The position numbers and the translations under genes are program-made. A DNA stretch of 9,782 nucleotides from Leclercia adecarboxylata (GTDB lineage: Bacteria; Pseudomonadota; Gammaproteobacteria; Enterobacterales; Enterobacteriaceae): positions 1 through 9,782 of the forward strand of contig NZ_CP040891.1 of the NCBI RefSeq assembly GCF_006171285.1, read 5' to 3'. The first letter of the stretch is position 1, and every line of letters starts with the position of its first letter. The notes beneath the pieces are model-generated. The model was not told where the DNA came from and ran no database searches. It saw only the letters and a program-made list of their open reading frames with translations. Below are positions 1 to 6,868 of the stretch, in pieces.

Positions 1-951
1 ATGTCTGAATTAGTTGTTTTCAAAGCAAATGAACTAGCGATTAGTCGCTATGACTTAACGGAGCATGAAACCAAGCTAATTTTATGCTGTGTGGCACTAC
101 TCAACCCCACGATTGAAAACCCTACAAGGAAAGAACGGACGGTATCGTTCACTTATAACCAATACGCTCAGATGATGAACATCAGTAGGGAAAATGCTTA
201 TGGTGTATTAGCTAAAGCAACCAGAGAGCTGATGACGAGAACTGTGGAAATCAGGAATCCTTTGGTTAAAGGCTTTGAGATTTTCCAGTGGACAAACTAT
301 GCCAAGTTCTCAAGCGAAAAATTAGAATTAGTTTTTAGTGAAGAGATATTGCCTTATCTTTTCCAGTTAAAAAAATTCATAAAATATAATCTGGAACATG
401 TTAAGTCTTTTGAAAACAAATACTCTATGAGGATTTATGAGTGGTTATTAAAAGAACTAACACAAAAGAAAACTCACAAGGCAAATATAGAGATTAGCCT
501 TGATGAATTTAAGTTCATGTTAATGCTTGAAAATAACTACCATGAGTTTAAAAGGCTTAACCAATGGGTTTTGAAACCAATAAGTAAAGATTTAAACACT
601 TACAGCAATATGAAATTGGTGGTTGATAAGCGAGGCCGCCCGACTGATACGTTGATTTTCCAAGTTGAACTAGATAGACAAATGGATCTCGTAACCGAAC
701 TTGAGAACAACCAGATAAAAATGAATGGTGACAAAATACCAACAACCATTACATCAGATTCCCACCTACATAACGGACTAAGAAAAACACTACACGATGC
801 TTTAACTGCAAAAATTCAGCTCACCAGTTTTGAGGCAAAATTTTTGAGTGACATGCAAAGTAAGTATGATCTCAATGGTTCGTTCTCATGGCTCACGCAA
901 AAACAACGAACCACACTAGAGAACATACTGGCTAAATACGGAAGGATCTGA
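1..951 (+). CDS. repA: RepA, pSC101-type replication initiator (Rep_3 family)
   Basis: This 316-residue protein initiates plasmid replication by binding the iterons at 9611-9686 with host DnaA. As a dimer it should repress its own promoter. I recognise it as RepA of pSC101: it begins MSELVVFKANELAISRYDLT and has the full usual length. Rep_3 initiators contain two winged-helix domains, here about residues 10-130 and 140-240. Glu93, where pSC101 high-copy mutations map, and Ala56, site of a known temperature-sensitive change, both look wild type, so low copy number is inferred. From memory of the reference, His255 and His257 replace Tyr and Arg; this needs checking. The start codon is at base 1, so its promoter and operator lie at the other end of the window, which implies a circle. 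The stop (949-951) overlaps a GAGG that once served the next gene. Confidence 0.97.
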   Translation: MSELVVFKANELAISRYDLTEHETKLILCCVALLNPTIENPTRKERTVSFTYNQYAQMMNISRENAYGVLAKATRELMTRTVEIRNPLVKGFEIFQWTNYAKFSSEKLELVFSEEILPYLFQLKKFIKYNLEHVKSFENKYSMRIYEWLLKELTQKKTHKANIEISLDEFKFMLMLENNYHEFKRLNQWVLKPISKDLNTYSNMKLVVDKRGRPTDTLIFQVELDRQMDLVTELENNQIKMNGDKIPTTITSDSHLHNGLRKTLHDALTAKIQLTSFEAKFLSDMQSKYDLNGSFSWLTQKQRTTLENILAKYGRI

Positions 952-956
952 GGTTC

Positions 957-960
957 TTAT
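957..960. repeat. Target-site duplication TTAT, left copy
   Basis: TTAT directly precedes the left inverted repeat of the IS3-family element. It is repeated directly after the right inverted repeat. A 4-bp duplication is typical of the IS407 group. Confidence 0.85.
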
Positions 961-1030
961 GGTAATCCTCCCGAAAAAGCAGTGTGTTCATAAGTAGAAT
1001 TTTCTCGTAATCTCAACTGAGGAGATCTCT

Positions 1031-1297
1031 ATGAAAAAATCACGTTTCACCGACAGCCAAATCATGACCATTCTGAAACAGGCTGAAGCCGGAACACCGG
1101 TCCCTGAGCTGTGCCGGGAACATGGCTTCAGCAGCGCCAGCTTCTATAAATGGCGGTCAAAGTTTGGCGGGATGGATGCCTCTCTGATGGCGCGTCTCAA
1201 AGAACTGGAAGATGAAAATCGGCGTCTTAAGAAAATGTATGCCGAAGAGCGACTTAAAGCTGAAGTTATTCAGGAAGCTATGTCAAAAAAGTGGTGA
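1031..1297 (+). CDS. IS407-group transposase OrfA
   Basis: This 88-residue protein is the DNA-binding half of the IS3-family transposase. Residues 1-50 form the helix-turn-helix of the transposase_8 (HTH_Tnp_1) type ([18 protein letters not shown], then [22 protein letters not shown]). Residues 55-80 form a leucine-zipper-like coiled coil rich in Leu, Glu, Lys and Arg. A GGAG just upstream supports the ATG at 1031. The slippery heptamer A AAA AAG lies at 1285-1291, immediately before the OrfA stop. A -1 shift there joins OrfA to OrfB. OrfA alone usually regulates transposition. Confidence 0.93.
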   Translation: MKKSRFTDSQIMTILKQAEAGTPVPELCREHGFSSASFYKWRSKFGGMDASLMARLKELEDENRRLKKMYAEERLKAEVIQEAMSKKW

Positions 1298-2118
1298 GGC
1301 CATCTCAACGCCGACAGATGGCCAGACACGCCGTCAGCACGCAGCAAATCAGTATCCGCCTGGCCTGCCAGATTTTTTCTGTCAGTGAAACGTGCTATCG
1401 ATATCTGCCACGTCTTTCTGTAGAAAATCAGCGTATTGCTGGCTGGCTACTGCGCATTACAGGCAGCCAGCGGAACTGGGGTTTTGGTTTGTGCTTTTTG
1501 TACCTGCGTAATGTGAAAGGTTTTCGCTGGAACCATAAACGCGTTTATCGAATTTACTGCGAATTATCACTGAATATGCGGATCAAACCTAAAAAGAGGC
1601 TGAAGCGTGATAAGCCAGAGCCGCTTGCGGTGCCGGAATACAGCAACGAATGCTGGTCAATGGACTTCATGCATGATCAGCTTTCAGATGGCCGTTCAGT
1701 TCGGCTTTTGAACATTATTGATGACTTCAACCGGGAAGCCCTGGCAATAGAAGTGGACTTCTCGCTGCCGTCCAGTCGGGTAAAACGCACACTTGAGCAG
1801 ATCATTGAATGGCGAGGTAAACCCGCCGCAATCAGATGTGACAACGGCCCGGAATACACGAGCCACGAATTAATAAACTGGGCGGAGGATAACGGAATAA
1901 AACTCAACTTTATTCAGCCGGGAAATCCGCAACAAAACGCTTATATTGAGCGCTATAACCGGACAGTGCGTTATGACTGGCTGGGGCAGTATTTATTTTG
2001 TTCGCTGGATGAATTACAACGCTACGCGACAGAATGGCAGTGGTTTTATAATCACGAAAGGCCGAATATGGCACTGGGTGGTTATACGCCAAGACAACAT
2101 GAGCTGCGCACAGCCTAA
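1291..2118 (+). CDS. IS407-group transposase OrfB (DDE integrase domain)
   Basis: This 275-residue catalytic half is normally made as an OrfAB fusion by -1 frameshifting at 1285-1291. The retroviral-integrase-like core (rve) shows the DDE triad: Asp125 in SMDFMHD, Asp184 in [10 protein letters not shown], and Glu220 in [11 protein letters not shown]. There are 35 residues between the second Asp and the Glu, the IS3-family spacing. The signature [13 protein letters not shown] lies near the C-terminus (255-267). Residues 20-110 contain the HTH_21-like region preceding the core. The free-standing GTG start at 1291 is within the shift site, so independent translation is doubtful. All catalytic residues are present and there is no internal stop, so the enzyme should be functional. 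Confidence 0.95.
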   Translation: MVRPSQRRQMARHAVSTQQISIRLACQIFSVSETCYRYLPRLSVENQRIAGWLLRITGSQRNWGFGLCFLYLRNVKGFRWNHKRVYRIYCELSLNMRIKPKKRLKRDKPEPLAVPEYSNECWSMDFMHDQLSDGRSVRLLNIIDDFNREALAIEVDFSLPSSRVKRTLEQIIEWRGKPAAIRCDNGPEYTSHELINWAEDNGIKLNFIQPGNPQQNAYIERYNRTVRYDWLGQYLFCSLDELQRYATEWQWFYNHERPNMALGGYTPRQHELRTA

Positions 2119-2157
2119 GTTCTACTATTGACCTCTGCTAAAAATGGGGGGATTACC

Positions 2158-2161
2158 TTAT
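2158..2161. repeat. Target-site duplication TTAT, right copy
   Basis: This is the second copy of the TTAT flanking the IS3-family element. Its last two bases are the A and T of the start codon of the next gene, so the duplication rebuilds the ATG at 2160-2162. Confidence 0.85.
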
Positions 2162-2573
2162 GGCTCTTGTATCTATCAGTGAAGCATCAAGACTAACAAA
2201 CAAAAGTAGAACAACTGTTCACCGTTACATATCAAAGGGAAAACTGTCCATATGCACAGATGAAAACGGTGTAAAAAAGATAGATACATCAGAGCTTTTA
2301 CGAGTTTTTGGTGCATTCAAAGCTGTTCACCATGAACAGATCGACAATGTAACAGATGAACAGCATGTAACACCTAATAGAACAGGTGAAACCAGTAAAA
2401 CAAAGCAACTAGAACATGAAATTGAACACCTGAGACAACTTGTTACAGCTCAACAGTCACACATAGACAGCCTGAAACAGGCGATGCTGCTTATCGAATC
2501 AAAGCTGCCGACAACACGGGAGCCAGTGACGCCTCCCGTGGGGAAAAAATCATGGCAATTCTGGAAGAAATAG
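2160..2573 (+). CDS. Helix-turn-helix/coiled-coil protein, former repA operon partner
   Basis: This 137-residue protein has an N-terminal MerR/excisionase-like DNA-binding motif (VSISEASRLTNKSRTTVHRYISKGKLS, about residues 4-30). A variable linker follows, then a probable coiled coil (about 83-115, EHEIEHLRQL and similar), and a basic, Trp-rich tail (KKSWQFWKK). Similar small DNA-binding proteins often follow Rep_3 genes and are annotated as accessory replication or plasmid DNA-binding proteins; the exact role is unknown. Without the IS, the ATG would lie 7 bases after the repA stop, with GAGG (950-953) as ribosome site, so it was probably translated with repA. Now the IS supplies the upstream DNA, including a G6 run (2146-2151) eight bases before the ATG. 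A hairpin with 8-bp arms lies within the coding 3' end (2515-2522/2533-2540). Confidence 0.85.
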   Translation: MALVSISEASRLTNKSRTTVHRYISKGKLSICTDENGVKKIDTSELLRVFGAFKAVHHEQIDNVTDEQHVTPNRTGETSKTKQLEHEIEHLRQLVTAQQSHIDSLKQAMLLIESKLPTTREPVTPPVGKKSWQFWKK

Positions 2574-2576
2574 CGT

Positions 2577-2600
2577 TTTCAGCCGGCAAACCGACTGAAA
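2577..2600 (+). terminator. Hairpin just after the HTH gene, possible weak terminator
   Basis: The arms 2577-2586 and 2591-2600 pair over 10 positions with one mismatch, around the loop CAAA. The hairpin starts four bases after the stop codon. No T-run follows, so it may be an RNA-stabilising structure rather than a true intrinsic terminator. Confidence 0.4.
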
Positions 2601-2714
2601 CCGGATCTGCGATTCTGATAACAAGTCGGCAACACCAAAACAGCCAGTTTGCGAGCGGAAAAAAACGCACTTTTGGACGTTCCGGCGGGTTTCAGGGGTG
2701 AGTACCAGGTCAGT

Positions 2715-2742
2715 GGTGCGCGCAAGATCGCTTATGTTAAAT
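2715..2742 (+). other. Xer recombination site, psi/dif-like (copy 1)
   Basis: The layout is an 11-bp XerC arm, a 6-bp spacer and an 11-bp XerD arm: GGTGCGCGCAA / GATCGC / TTATGTTAAAT. The XerD arm equals that of E. coli dif (TTATGTTAAAT). The XerC arm equals that of the pSC101 psi site as I remember it. Such sites let host XerC/XerD resolve plasmid multimers. In psi, about 150 bp of accessory sequence (PepA, ArcA) lies on the XerC side. The 140 bp between the HTH gene and this site could hold that, but I could not identify the protein sites by eye. Confidence 0.85.
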
Positions 2743-2819
2743 ACAGCAGAAAAACCATAAAATTACCCTATAACGCAAATTGCTTTTTATGCTAATATTT
2801 CGCAATGGAGGGCGAACCA

Positions 2820-3137
2820 GTGTTTAACGTCATATTGCACGATGATGTACCAAATGAGCTGGCTGGCTTACCGCCAGTAGTCAGAGCGAAGATGATTCGC
2901 CTGATTGATAAACTTAAAACCAACGCTACTGCATTACGAGAGCCAGATAGCAAACCACTCCGGGATGGATTATTTGAGTTAAGGACGATGGGGACGGATA
3001 TTGCCAGAGGTCTTTATGTTTATCAGAAAGGCAGGAATATCTATCTACTTAGAGTCTTTATTAAAAAGACTCAGAAAACCCCATCGGGTGAAATATCTAT
3101 GGCCTTTGAACGTCTTAAGGAGATGCTAAATGAGTAA
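2820..3137 (+). CDS. higB: HigB/RelE-superfamily toxin (Gp49-like)
   Basis: This is the probable toxin of a type II toxin-antitoxin pair: an mRNA-cleaving, ribosome-dependent RNase of the RelE/ParE superfamily, Gp49/HigB-like (DUF891) branch. From GTG 2820 it has 105 residues. Supporting motifs are the N-terminal LHDDVPNELAGLPP, the central KPLRDGLFELR followed by DIARGLYVY, and a C-terminal strand then helix, IYLLRVFIKKTQKTPSGEI. I prefer GTG 2820 over ATG 2805, because GGAGGG (2807-2812) lies seven bases before the GTG, while nothing resembling a ribosome site precedes the ATG. The toxin gene comes first and overlaps the antitoxin gene by 8 bp, the HigBA order. The AT-rich sequence upstream (about 2760-2800) should hold the promoter, but no strong -35/-10 pair stands out. 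The pair is flanked by two Xer-like sites. Confidence 0.85.
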   Translation: MFNVILHDDVPNELAGLPPVVRAKMIRLIDKLKTNATALREPDSKPLRDGLFELRTMGTDIARGLYVYQKGRNIYLLRVFIKKTQKTPSGEISMAFERLKEMLNE

Positions 3138-3417
3138 AGTTAAAGGTATCGCTTGGGAGCATGTTAGGAATGAATTGATGTCTAATCCTGAGGTTCAAGC
3201 AGCCTATGAAGCAGAGGAGCGCAAGGAAAGACTTCAAGCTATGCTCGCTGAATGGCGTCATCACGCAGGATTAACAAGAGCCCAGGTGGCAGAACGCATG
3301 GGTGTTACTCCACCTACCGTTTCTCGCATGGAATCTAATGTGATTAAGGCTAGCATTGAAACACTGGCTCGATACGCAAGAGCATGCGGTGTTAAGCACC
3401 CTCAGATCACGTTGTAA
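3130..3417 (+). CDS. higA: HigA-type antitoxin (XRE helix-turn-helix)
   Basis: This 95-residue protein should neutralise the preceding toxin and repress the operon. Residues about 35-92 form an XRE/Cro-type helix-turn-helix domain: EWRHHAGLTRAQVAERMGVT then PPTVSRMESN, followed by IETLARYARACGV. The N-terminal 30 residues (a basic start, then NELMSNPEVQAAYEAEE) are a typical antitoxin extension that contacts the toxin. AAGGAGA (3117-3123) lies six bases before the ATG, inside the toxin gene, so the two are translationally coupled. A hairpin terminator follows at once. HigA and RelB-like names are used loosely for this family, so the symbol reflects domain type and gene order rather than a verified match. 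Confidence 0.87.
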   Translation: MSKVKGIAWEHVRNELMSNPEVQAAYEAEERKERLQAMLAEWRHHAGLTRAQVAERMGVTPPTVSRMESNVIKASIETLARYARACGVKHPQITL

Positions 3418-3422
3418 TTTTC

Positions 3423-3445
3423 AAGGCCGCTTTAAGCAGCCTTTT
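3423..3445 (+). terminator. Intrinsic terminator after the toxin-antitoxin operon
   Basis: The arms AAGGCCGCT (3423-3431) and AGCAGCCTT (3435-3443) pair over nine positions with one mismatch around a TTA loop. TT follows, making a TTTT run with the end of the arm. It starts five bases after the antitoxin stop codon. Confidence 0.65.
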
Positions 3446-3473
3446 GATGCGTGCAAGATCGCTTATGTTGAAC
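3446..3473 (+). other. Xer recombination site, psi/dif-like (copy 2)
   Basis: GATGCGTGCAA / GATCGC / TTATGTTGAAC has the same 11-6-11 layout, the same orientation and the same six-base spacer as the site at 2715-2742. It differs at four of 28 positions: second base, seventh base, and two in the XerD arm. An identical spacer is what XerCD strand exchange needs. The two sites bracket only the toxin-antitoxin pair (2743-3445), so recombination between them would excise it as a circle of about 730 bp. Confidence 0.75.
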
Positions 3474-3709
3474 AAGGAGTTTTTTTGCAAAAAACCATCA
3501 TTTCACACATATGAGATAATCCTAAGGGATATAAATAGGCTAATTTTGCCCAACGCGCCAAAAATGTAAAGTTAGCATTTACAGCTTGTAAGCCATTGTT
3601 CTAGTTTCACAACGGCAAATTGATGTTAAGTCTAAAAGACCGTGATAACTCATTGTGGAAGATTGAGAGCTAAATGTAACAATAGAGGACATTGTTAGTC
3701 CAAGATTTA
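3474..3709. other. Non-coding stretch between Xer site 2 and mcr-4
   Basis: No convincing gene, RNA or IS end is visible here. The stretch is AT-rich like mcr-4 and unlike the mob region. A short inverted repeat, AACAAT/ATTGTT, lies at about 3679-3696. It is probably DNA carried along with mcr-4 from its source genome. Confidence 0.5.
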
Positions 3710-3730
3710 AGGGGTGAATATGTCACCCCT
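3710..3730 (-). terminator. Probable terminator of mcr-4
   Basis: A perfect 8-bp stem (AGGGGTGA 3710-3717, TCACCCCT 3723-3730) with loop ATATG lies 25 bases beyond the mcr-4 stop. On the minus strand the stem is followed by TAAATCTTG, so the T-tract is short. Confidence 0.6.
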
Positions 3731-3754
3731 AAGATAAAACATTTACAGCCATAT

Positions 3755-5380
3755 CTAATACCTGCAAGGTGCAAAAATATCGAGTTGGCTCTGATAGACG
3801 GTGGTTTTTACATTCATAAGTCCTAGCAAACTGTCGAACAAATTGTCGTGGGAAAAGCCGCCCTGTTCTGCTCGCTGTGCAACACAAGTCATGTTCAACT
3901 GATTATCTTGGCTAAAGTCATTAGATACCCAAGCCAGCATTGGTACGCTAGTTTGTTCTTTCGGTGCAATACTATAGGGCGCACCATGTAAATACATGCC
4001 CTTTTCACCCAAAGACTCACCATGGTCAGAGAGATACAGCATTGCAGTATCGAACATATCCTGCTTACCTTTTAATTTATTCACCACTTCACTGAGAATA
4101 AAATCCGTATATAGAATAGTGTTGTCGTAGGTGTTAATCAGTTCTTCTTGACTGCAATTTTGAATATCACTGCGCGGACAATCCGGTATAAATTTACGAT
4201 GCTCTGGCGGGTATCTAAGATAATAAGTTGGTCCATGACTACCAATGATATGCAAAAAAATTACTGTATCTTGACTTGGTGCTACTGCCAGAATTTTATC
4301 TAATTTGTTGAGCAATACTTGGTCAAAACAATATTGGCCAGAACACAGCTTCGGATCACTCTTCAAATCTATCGTGAGATTTTCAACCTGATCACACACA
4401 CCTTTACAGCCAGAATCATTATCAAACCACTGTACTTTTATACCACTATGACTTAACACATCAATCACTGTGTCTTGAGCATTAGCACGGCGAGGATCAT
4501 AGTCTGCCCGCCCCATTCGTGAAAACATACAGGGTAGAGACACCGCCGTGGCCGTGCCGCATGAGCTAGTATCGTTAAACGCAATCAGCCCCTGATTTTG
4601 GGTATGAGCATTGGTTGGCTTGTTATATCCATAATATTGATAGCTCATTGAGCGCGCAGTTTCACCCACAACAAACACTAATAAGTTAGGTTTAGTGTTC
4701 GGGTTACGACTGGCATTCTTCGCATCTAGGCCAAGTTGTTGGTATTCCATGGGCGTCTGCAAATAGTGCTCATTGAGATATTTAGATGCACTACTGACAA
4801 AATAGGTAGGGACAATGTAACGCCTTAACTCACTGTTGTTTCGACCAAATGCAGCATAATCTTGATAGTAAAAAAAGGCGACTATCCCAATGCCAACGAA
4901 CATTAGCAGCATAAAGGCTAATTTATGCAATAACTCCTTAAAAAAGGGCTGATAATGAATATCGGCCTTATAAATAAGATATGACGGTAATAGCCCAGTC
5001 AGCAGTAGATTGGTAATTGATGCAAGATTTACATACATCAATGCTTCAGCAGGATGTGTTTGAAACGTGTTTTCTATCATGCCGTAGTCAAACACGACAT
5101 TGTATTGATAGGCTGCAAAAAATACACTTGAGGAAAGTAACGTCAATACGATAAAAAAGGGCTTCAGCAGGTATTTGACGGTAAAAATTGAAAACAAAAA
5201 ACTCAGCGCAAATGTTAAAAATAGCGGCATAGATGCGATGAAAAGGGGATCAACTTCTGGTTGTTTTTCAATTCCTTTTCGCACTATACCAAAGAGCGGT
5301 AGATTGAAAATGGCAACATAAAACAACGCAGTGATGAAAGTGAATTGGTTAACCGATAACGTCTTAAATCTAGAAATCAC
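3755..5380 (-). CDS. mcr-4.3: MCR-4 lipid A phosphoethanolamine transferase, matches allele mcr-4.3
   Basis: MCR-4 is an inner-membrane enzyme (EptA/MCR family) that moves phosphoethanolamine from phosphatidylethanolamine to lipid A phosphate, lowering colistin binding. It has 541 residues, the full MCR-4 length. About five membrane helices occupy roughly residues 13-33, 46-67, 71-92, 117-138 and 153-172. A periplasmic sulfatase-like domain starts near 225. By alignment to MCR-1, the zinc site and nucleophile are Glu240 (VGETAR), Thr278 (CGTATAV), His382 (GSHGPTYY), Asp452/His453 (SDHGES) and His465 (YLHGAP). Ten periplasmic cysteines can form disulfides. Gly179, Phe236 and Gln331 fit mcr-4.3 as I remember it (V179G, V236F), reported as nearly inactive against colistin. 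The start is GTG at 5380, with AAGGGG five bases upstream. Lower GC than the mob genes, and the nearby IS5 end, indicate transfer, probably from Shewanella. Confidence 0.97.
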   Translation of the reverse strand: MISRFKTLSVNQFTFITALFYVAIFNLPLFGIVRKGIEKQPEVDPLFIASMPLFLTFALSFLFSIFTVKYLLKPFFIVLTLLSSSVFFAAYQYNVVFDYGMIENTFQTHPAEALMYVNLASITNLLLTGLLPSYLIYKADIHYQPFFKELLHKLAFMLLMFVGIGIVAFFYYQDYAAFGRNNSELRRYIVPTYFVSSASKYLNEHYLQTPMEYQQLGLDAKNASRNPNTKPNLLVFVVGETARSMSYQYYGYNKPTNAHTQNQGLIAFNDTSSCGTATAVSLPCMFSRMGRADYDPRRANAQDTVIDVLSHSGIKVQWFDNDSGCKGVCDQVENLTIDLKSDPKLCSGQYCFDQVLLNKLDKILAVAPSQDTVIFLHIIGSHGPTYYLRYPPEHRKFIPDCPRSDIQNCSQEELINTYDNTILYTDFILSEVVNKLKGKQDMFDTAMLYLSDHGESLGEKGMYLHGAPYSIAPKEQTSVPMLAWVSNDFSQDNQLNMTCVAQRAEQGGFSHDNLFDSLLGLMNVKTTVYQSQLDIFAPCRY

Positions 5381-5421
5381 AAAAACCCCTTTTTTGCTAA
5401 AAAAAACAATACTAGCTTGAC

Positions 5422-5463
5422 CTCATTAAAATAACCTTATGATTAAAAGGTTATTTTAATGAG
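5422..5463. repeat. Perfect 17-bp inverted repeat upstream of mcr-4
   Basis: CTCATTAAAATAACCTT (5422-5438) is exactly inverted at 5447-5463, around the 8-base loop ATGATTAA. It covers the candidate mcr-4 -10 and spacer, so it could be an operator. There is no T-run at the 3' side of either strand, so it does not look like a terminator. Confidence 0.8.
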
Positions 5464-5470
5464 TCACCAA
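5442..5470 (-). promoter_or_regulatory. Candidate mcr-4 promoter
   Basis: Read on the minus strand: -35 TTGGTG (5470-5465), a 17-bp spacer, and -10 TTTAAT (5447-5442). Transcription would start near 5435, giving an untranslated leader of about 55 bases before the GTG. The spacer lies almost wholly inside one arm of a long inverted repeat. The call is by eye only. Confidence 0.5.
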
Positions 5471-5491
5471 CAAACTTAACAGATAAGACCG

Positions 5492-5523
5492 TTTTAGGTG
5501 AATTGAGCCCAATTCACCTAAAA
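5492..5523. repeat. Perfect 14-bp inverted repeat next to the IS5 end
   Basis: TTTTAGGTGAATTG (5492-5505) is exactly inverted at 5510-5523 with a 4-base loop, AGCC. On both strands the T-run is 5' and the A-run 3' of the stem, the wrong way round for a classic terminator. It ends 12 bases before the IS5 left end. Its function is unknown. Confidence 0.75.
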
Positions 5524-5535
5524 GTTACATGTAAA

Positions 5536-6017
<482 letters not shown>

Positions 6018-6259
6018 CATGTCCGAAAGTAAGCAAAACCATTAACGGACAGCCGGATCATTTCGTACATCCCTTACGGTCAGGGGTTCGCGCTCAATGG
6101 AACGAAATCACCCGTTAGCTTAAAACGCTTAACGTAGGATAATTTCCTTTTTCCAAGCGGACCCGTCCCTCAGCCCCACCATGACGACTGAAGTGGCTGT
6201 AAACGCAGTACCTATCAATTTCAATATAAACAATGAACTAACGCTGTTAGCGTGGTTTT
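6018..6259. other. Unassigned stretch between the IS1 end and the res fragment
   Basis: No recognisable gene is present. A 35-codon frame (ATG 6181 to TAA 6288; MTTEVAVNAVPINFNINNEL then TLLAWFFASLALKPH) is open, but no good ribosome site precedes it and I know no family for it. Near its end, ACGCT/AGCGT (6241-6253) with loop GTT, followed by GG and six T residues, could be a weak terminator. The join to the restriction-gene fragment probably lies near 6255-6275. Confidence 0.45.
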
Positions 6260-6823
6260 TTGCATCATTGGCCCTCAAACCCCATTAAAGACTACAGCCT
6301 GCACATTGACCCGTCGGTCATTATTAACCAGAAAATCACCGCCGCACCCACCATCGGTAAAAGATGGTACGTGTACGATAACGCGATACTGAATCAGCTT
6401 GAGCACCGTCTGGTGAAAACGCTGGAAGGTTTTATGCCGAAGCTCAGAGCACGTTACGACGATATTTACGTGCTGCGTAACGACGAGCAGTCAACGCGCT
6501 TTAAGCTCACGGAGTTCGGCGGCGTGCGCGGCTTTATGCCGGACTTCATCATGATACTGACGCGCCATGCGGATAATGCTTACTGGCAGGTCTTCCTTGA
6601 GCCGAAAGGGGATGACCGTCTGCTGGATGACGCATGGAAAGAGCGGATGCTCGAAACCCTGAATGACAGGGAGCGCATTGTGATTGATGAAAATGAGGAC
6701 GTCAGGCTGGTCGGAATTAAATTCTTTGCCAACAGTCAGATGGACGCCTTCGTCAGCGACATGCAAAACCGGCTGAATGAGGGCGAATCGCTGGAAACCG
6801 CTTCGCTCTCCCTGCCGCTGTAA
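6260..6823 (+). pseudogene. Orphan C-terminal domain of a type III restriction endonuclease (Res)
   Basis: This open frame encodes about 187 residues resembling the nuclease end of type III restriction subunits. The PD-(D/E)xK motif is visible: Pro94-Asp95 in GFMPDFIMIL, then Glu114 and Lys116 in WQVFLEPKG, followed by LLDDAWKERM. The DEAD-like helicase domains that make up most of the normal roughly 900-1000-residue protein are absent, and there is no Mod methylase. The frame opens only at an in-frame stop (6248-6250). The only early start is a TTG at 6260 without a ribosome site. It is therefore most likely a decayed remnant. If expressed, the catalytic motif itself appears intact. Confidence 0.7.
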
Positions 6824-6835
6824 TTCACGACAACA

Positions 6836-6868
6836 ATAACGGCGCAATGTGCGCCGTTATGTTATTTT
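6836..6868 (+). terminator. Intrinsic terminator between the res fragment and the mob operon
   Basis: A perfect 11-bp stem (6836-6846 with 6850-6860, core AACGGCGCA/TGCGCCGTT) with loop ATG is followed by GTTATTTTTT. It ends the plus-strand unit. It also overlaps the end of the convergent minus-strand mob unit, so it may work both ways. Confidence 0.8.

Larger units (their letters stand above)
961..2157 (+). mobile_element. IS3-family insertion sequence, IS407 group, apparently intact
   Basis: This is a 1,197-bp element. The left end starts GGTAATCCTCCCGAAAAAGC. The right end, read on the opposite strand, starts GGTAATCCCCCCATTTTTAG, and the similarity continues loosely for about 40 bp (GCAG, then ATAAGTAGAA against ATAGTAGAAC). 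TTAT flanks both ends (957-960, 2158-2161). Inside are overlapping orfA and orfB with a slippery A AAA AAG, as in IS3-family elements that make an OrfAB transposase by -1 frameshifting. Clean ends, a perfect target duplication and uninterrupted frames suggest recent insertion and possible activity. I cannot name the exact ISfinder entry. The element separates repA from the gene that used to follow it. Confidence 0.92.

Noticed and set aside
2515..2540. Hairpin near the 3' end of the HTH gene as a terminator
   Set aside because: It lies within coding sequence and is followed by GGGGAAAAAA rather than a T-run.
5492..5523. Reading the 14-bp palindrome as an intrinsic terminator
   Set aside because: The T-run is on the 5' side and A-run on the 3' side for both strands, so no U-tract would follow the RNA hairpin.
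6181..6288. 35-codon frame as a real small protein gene
   Set aside because: No clear ribosome site or family, and it runs across the probable join to the res fragment. It is mentioned in the entry for that stretch but not called as a gene.
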